A stretch of 64,000 nt of DNA from Stratiformator vulcanicus (GTDB lineage Bacteria; Planctomycetota; Planctomycetia; Planctomycetales; Planctomycetaceae): the NCBI RefSeq assembly GCF_007744515.1, contig NZ_CP036268.1, positions 696,482-760,481 on the forward strand, read 5' to 3'. The notes under the pieces are model-generated. The model was given only the letters and a program-made list of their open reading frames with translations, had not been told where the DNA came from and made no database searches. The position numbers and the translations under genes are program-made. Of the stretch, positions 61,080 to 64,000 are shown piece after piece (within the stretch, counting starts at the first letter, position 1; each line of letters begins with the position of its first letter).

Positions 61080-62210
61080 CTAGCCAAGCCTCGCAGGCTC
61101 TTCGGCGGTGCAAGCATTGATCAGCTGGGCGTCTATCATTGCTGCGAAATTGGTTTCAAACGACCATGGGATCAAGAGGCGTCGACCGTCCTCGCCACTC
61201 CAATCCCAAACAAACTCGACTGCAGTTTTTACGGCTTGAGTCGCCATGGATTGGCTTATCTGATGTGGGTCAATGCGCCCATGGGCAATTCGATTACGAG
61301 GGCTAAACAAATGATTCTGGAGTTTTCGCTGCACTCGTGAAATTTGATTTTGAGAATAGTGTCTATCCACTGAATTGATTAACTGGCCAATTTTTGCGAT
61401 GAGCCTAGTGCTTACAATAATTTCCTCACAGAATTTCTCAGTCAGGCTTGCTACTTCTAACAGTTGTGAGATTGTTTCATCAATAAATGATTCAACTGCA
61501 AAGGTCGCATGAAGAACCGCCATCGCGTAACGCTGTCGTGACGCTTCATGCATTGCGCGTTTGAGTAAAGTCCTCCACATCGGCCACTGTGCTTCTGTAG
61601 TCGACGTACCCGCAACTGCGAAACCGAAGAAGAACGGGAGCCGGGATGTCGTCGTTCGGTAATGATCTTCGAAGCACGAAATTATTGAGAAGCCCCTATC
61701 TGAAAGCGACAGAGCCTCTATGCGAATTGGGAATTGTCCGTAGCCAGATTCTCTGACTCTTGCGTTAGGGGCGTTTGGGTTTCTAGCAGGAAAGTGATGT
61801 TTTTGTATCGATGTTGGCGATTCGAGCGGATCATCAAAGATAATGTCGAGCGGCTCTCCGACTTTGATTGCAGCGAGTACGTTTCGTTGGCAACTCGCTA
61901 TGTAATGGTCTTCAAAGCCGGGGAGTGACAAGGAGCGTACTTCGTAGGTCTCGACGACAGCGTCGCGAAGCGTGAAAGAGTAGATGCCATCTGACAACGT
62001 CTCATCACCGCTCAATTCGCGTGCGGTTAATTGTGATTTCGGGTAAAAGGGGCGAAAGGAGTTCTCGTTTTTAATCTGGGCCTGAAGTTCGAGTCTAGAA
62101 ATTGCCTTCGGCAAGTCGTCGCGAGGGTGAGCATTTCGTGGAACGAGTAGCTCGACGCGTCGAGCGGGTGTCCACTGGCGCACGAATTCGCTGCGGATGA
62201 CTGATGGCAT
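61080..62210 (-). CDS. Hypothetical protein with a HEPN-like C-terminus
   Basis: 376 residues. The N-terminal 200 show no family I recognise; about 75-200 looks beta-rich. The C-terminal part is helical: HATFAVESFIDETISQLLEV (about 234-253), then LFSPRNRIAHGRI (301-313) and QAVKTAVEFVWDWSG. Helix pairs ending in R-x4-H (Arg305 to His310) are the hallmark of HEPN ribonuclease-like domains. The same helices occur in Apea-like HEPN proteins. The gene is visibly more AT-rich than its neighbours and has no operon partner, both hints of horizontal transfer. Function is unknown; an RNase or nucleic-acid-related role is inference. Confidence 0.55.
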   Translation of the reverse strand: MPSVIRSEFVRQWTPARRVELLVPRNAHPRDDLPKAISRLELQAQIKNENSFRPFYPKSQLTARELSGDETLSDGIYSFTLRDAVVETYEVRSLSLPGFEDHYIASCQRNVLAAIKVGEPLDIIFDDPLESPTSIQKHHFPARNPNAPNARVRESGYGQFPIRIEALSLSDRGFSIISCFEDHYRTTTSRLPFFFGFAVAGTSTTEAQWPMWRTLLKRAMHEASRQRYAMAVLHATFAVESFIDETISQLLEVASLTEKFCEEIIVSTRLIAKIGQLINSVDRHYSQNQISRVQRKLQNHLFSPRNRIAHGRIDPHQISQSMATQAVKTAVEFVWDWSGEDGRRLLIPWSFETNFAAMIDAQLINACTAEEPARLG

Positions 62211-62480
62211 GATACCGTCGGTTTTTTAGAATCTAATACGGTCAGTCGGATTGACAAGAACACTTTTAGTATGGTTCGTGCCGGGTTTGCGACAACCTAC
62301 TCATCAGTGTCAATTCGATTTCCGCTGGCGACACTGTCCCTCCGCTTTCGCCTCTGGGACAAATCGGTACCGCCAGGGGTCAGCCCCGGGGAATTGCCAG
62401 TCGCAATCGAGGCTCTCCGTGAGTGACAGACAACCTTAACATCGCTCCAGCAATGCAGTTGCAGACCTCGCACCAGGAGC

Positions 62481-62588
62481 CGATGAACTTGAAGGTACCA
62501 AGGTTCCTCGTCGCACCATTGTGGTGGTAGCCTCGCACTTGATCGCCTCTTGTGCCTGCGGCACCCAGCCCGTTGGGCCGGGCCACCC
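62481..62588 (-). repeat. 108-nt dispersed repeat, copy 1
   Basis: Aligns without gaps to 63491-63598; by my count 85 of 108 positions match. The best-conserved core is TGTGCCTGCGGCACCCAGCC, which itself contains the inverted GTGCC/GGCAC. The strand is arbitrary. It may be a decayed coding fragment or a non-autonomous element. Confidence 0.65.
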
Positions 62589-62613
62589 ATTGCAAATTGG
62601 GGCCCGCCACCAG

Positions 62614-62634
62614 CCTTCTCCTCTCGGGAGAAGG
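62614..62634. repeat. REP-like hairpin 1
   Basis: CCTTCTCC and GGAGAAGG form a perfect 8-bp stem with a 5-nt loop, followed by a GGTCGGATGAGGGG tail. The second element at 62768-62787 has the same arrangement in the opposite orientation. This is the architecture of widespread bacterial REP/BIME repeats. Confidence 0.55.
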
Positions 62635-62767
62635 TGGCCGACAGGTCGGATGAGGGGGCGGTGGGGTGTTGATCGAACGGCACTGCGACGTTGCTCTTTG
62701 CAGGTTCTCAGCGAGGAATCAAGATGCGGCGATGATATGAGCCGCCGCCGTGGGCCCCTCACCCCGG

Positions 62768-62787
62768 CCCTCTCCCGAGGGAGAGGG
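62768..62787. repeat. REP-like hairpin 2 (inverted to hairpin 1)
   Basis: CCCTCTCC and GGAGAGGG form an 8-bp stem around CGAG, preceded by CCCCTCACCCCGG. Together with hairpin 1, 133 nt away, it makes an inverted pair as in BIME elements. Confidence 0.55.
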
Positions 62788-63266
62788 GGTTCTTCTATTT
62801 GAGATGGACACGACGGCAAGCGTGGCTCGGGCCTCGGCACCTTCAAGGAATTTGTCGGTTTATTGAAACGCCCTCAATCCTGTTGATCGAGGCTGTGATT
62901 TCATGAACTGTTCGATCTGTCTGCCTTAACTCTGGGCTGTCGTTTTATGACGATAAAAATCCGAACGCGTTCGGGCAGTATGCCGCGGCATCCTCCGCCG
63001 CATGGGGTTGCGCAGCCGGTCGGCTGCACCCACCGGCGGGTTGGAGAGGCGGTGCACCATGGCCTCCAACTAAGAGAATCCAGTTGCGCGTAGAACTTCT
63101 GGAGGAGCAGTGAGACCTTCCGATTGCTTGAAAGCCGAGACCCATTGCTTGAGTCTGTATATTGCGATCGGTGTCGCGTACGCTGGCTACCTCGCTGAGA
63201 CCTCGTATCGGTGTGCGACCCTGACGGGTAGAGTCCGGGCCGCCCCTGGTTGAGTGAGACGATTTC

Positions 63267-63428
63267 GTGAAGGCTTTGATCGATCTCGGTATTGTCTACT
63301 GTCTCGGCTTTGGCGCCTGTGTCGTGCTGACCGGGCTATTCTCTGGTCTGCAGATTCTCCTCGTCGGACTTGTGCATGTCGCCATCGGAACCGGACTGAT
63401 CTTTGCCAGACGAACATCCCAAAAGTGA
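63267..63428 (+). CDS. Possible small hydrophobic protein
   Basis: A 53-residue frame starting with GTG. It is almost wholly hydrophobic, with two potential transmembrane helices (LGIVYCLGFGACVVLTGLF and LVGLVHVAIGTGLIF) separated by SGLQI, and ends with a basic RRTSQK, which would face the cytoplasm. A GAGTGAGA stretch lies upstream at reasonable distance. No family is recognised. It lies between repeats, so it could be a chance frame; the membrane-protein-like residue pattern argues for a gene. Confidence 0.35.
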   Translation: MKALIDLGIVYCLGFGACVVLTGLFSGLQILLVGLVHVAIGTGLIFARRTSQK

Positions 63429-63490
63429 GGCAATCCTGTGAAGCGGGTGGCCAGTCCCAAGCTTCGGGCCGGGTCGCGTAGCGACAAATG

Positions 63491-63598
63491 GCGATGAACT
63501 TCGAGGTCTTCATGTTCCTCGGCGCGGAATCTTCGTGGCAGCCTTGCAATCCATCGCCTCGTGTGCCTGCGGCACCCAGCCCGGTGGGCTGGGCTACC
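63491..63598 (-). repeat. 108-nt dispersed repeat, copy 2
   Basis: Second copy of the repeat at 62481-62588, in the same orientation and 1010 nt downstream. It ends 37 nt before the ABA4-like gene's stop codon. Confidence 0.65.
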
Positions 63599-63635
63599 CT
63601 CTATTGACTTTTTGACTCTTAACTCAAATGGCAGC

Positions 63636-64000
63636 TTATGCCGGTACGTCGTTGACGGGGCTGGCGGCAAGTTCCGGCTGTCGTGTTCTGATAATTAAGA
63701 CTCTGAAGACCAGGTAAATTAAGAGGCCGAGCGGGCCGGCGAGGAATGTTAAGAGAAGGCATGGGAGCACGAACCAGTGTGATAGACCGATGCGCTGCGA
63801 GTTTCGGACCTCCCATGAGCCGACGAAAATGTCGAATGCGAGGTAGTGAATCCAACCGGCGACGACGATAAATCGATTGGTAAATAGGTTTTCGACCGCC
63901 TCGAGGGAATCGAACCCACCTTCGACCCGGCCGACCTGAGAAATGAAGATCGCTAAGTAGGCAACGCCCAGTAGAGCCGGTATGGTAAACGCAGCAATCG
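63636..64000 (-). CDS. ABA4-like (DUF4281) membrane protein, 5' end outside the window
   Basis: The frame is open from the window edge to TAA at 63636-63638, giving the last 121 residues. The family core is readable: LLGVAYLAIFI, GGFDSLEAVENLFTNRFIVV, AGWIHYLAFDIFVGSWEVRN, LSHWFVLPCLLLTFLAGPLG and LLIYLVFRVL. This corresponds to three of the usual four transmembrane helices. ABA4-like proteins are known from plant neoxanthin synthesis; bacterial members have no proven function. The C-terminal 20 residues (RQPELAASPVNDVPA) are polar and cytoplasmic. Upstream neighbours are not visible. Confidence 0.8.
   Translation of the reverse strand, partial: IAAFTIPALLGVAYLAIFISQVGRVEGGFDSLEAVENLFTNRFIVVAGWIHYLAFDIFVGSWEVRNSQRIGLSHWFVLPCLLLTFLAGPLGLLIYLVFRVLIIRTRQPELAASPVNDVPA

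Larger units (their letters stand above)
62211..63266. other. Repeat-rich, gene-poor region
   Basis: About 1 kb without a supported protein gene. Short frames exist on both strands but they run through repeats and lack ribosome sites. The region holds two hairpin repeats (62614-62634, 62768-62787) and the first copy of a 108-nt repeat (62481-62588). The segment 62850-63250 shows nothing I can identify. Confidence 0.55.

Noticed and set aside
62211-63266. CRISPR array or tRNA/ncRNA gene in the gene-poor stretch
   Set aside because: The repeats are few, of unequal type and spacing, without regular spacers; no cloverleaf with the usual conserved bases was found.

Overview
The window is GC-rich chromosomal DNA from a member of the Planctomycetota, most likely the order Planctomycetales. 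The pointers are DUF1559 proteins with and without a prepilin leader, a sulfatase fused to a DUF1080 domain, several planctomycete-style multiheme cytochromes c, M50/HlyD fusion proteins, a FHA-GAF-cyclase, and a two-set circularly permuted ATP-grasp/alpha-E/transglutaminase operon. I see no rRNA, tRNA, CRISPR array, transposase or phage gene.

Layout. 1-3410: the end of a type II secretion/type IV pilus-like pseudopilin cluster (GspI-, GspJ- and GspK/PilX-like proteins plus a DUF1559 pseudopilin), with a GspE-like ATPase convergent to it. 3486-7351: sulfatase-DUF1080 fusion and two tandem DUF1559-like paralogues that lack a prepilin leader. 7401-10905: two pentaheme cytochromes c. 11122-18246: a four-gene plus-strand run encoding a PqqD-like/M50 protease/HlyD fusion, a SecA-like ATPase without most of the SecA C-terminal half, a HlyD-type adaptor and a GAF-HlyD membrane protein. 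This looks like a dedicated and poorly understood export machine. 18265-25453: a tight minus-strand operon of a b-type membrane cytochrome, a membrane-anchored decaheme cytochrome c, a NuoE-NuoF fusion and an Fe-S protein with two cyclic-nucleotide-binding domains. I read it as a cytosolic NADH to periplasmic cytochrome electron route. 25828-29393: a third pentaheme cytochrome and a TolC-family outer-membrane protein that could serve the export machine.

29484-38708 is a signalling block: FHA-GAF-class III adenylate cyclase, receiver-SpoIIE phosphatase, a zinc-ribbon/TIR/transmembrane protein with an STN-like domain, and a 1180-residue GYF_2-type membrane protein. 39309-48963 is a five-gene operon (ATP-grasp, alpha-E, transglutaminase-DUF2126, ATP-grasp/alpha-E fusion, transglutaminase) of the kind predicted to make or attach peptides. 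Its first gene appears to start at AUU.

48965-60968 holds housekeeping genes: cobA-hemD, an RlmI-like methyltransferase, a quinone oxidoreductase, a lipoprotein, yidD, a HpaI-like aldolase with an alpha/beta hydrolase, thiL, a nucleoside deoxyribosyltransferase-like protein, an HD-domain phosphohydrolase and an NtrC-type regulator. Several of their gaps are filled by a family of inverted repeats. 61080-64000 is an accessory-looking end with a HEPN-like protein, a repeat-rich gene-poor stretch and a partial ABA4-like membrane protein. Where I moved a start codon from the longest reading frame, the reason is given with the gene.
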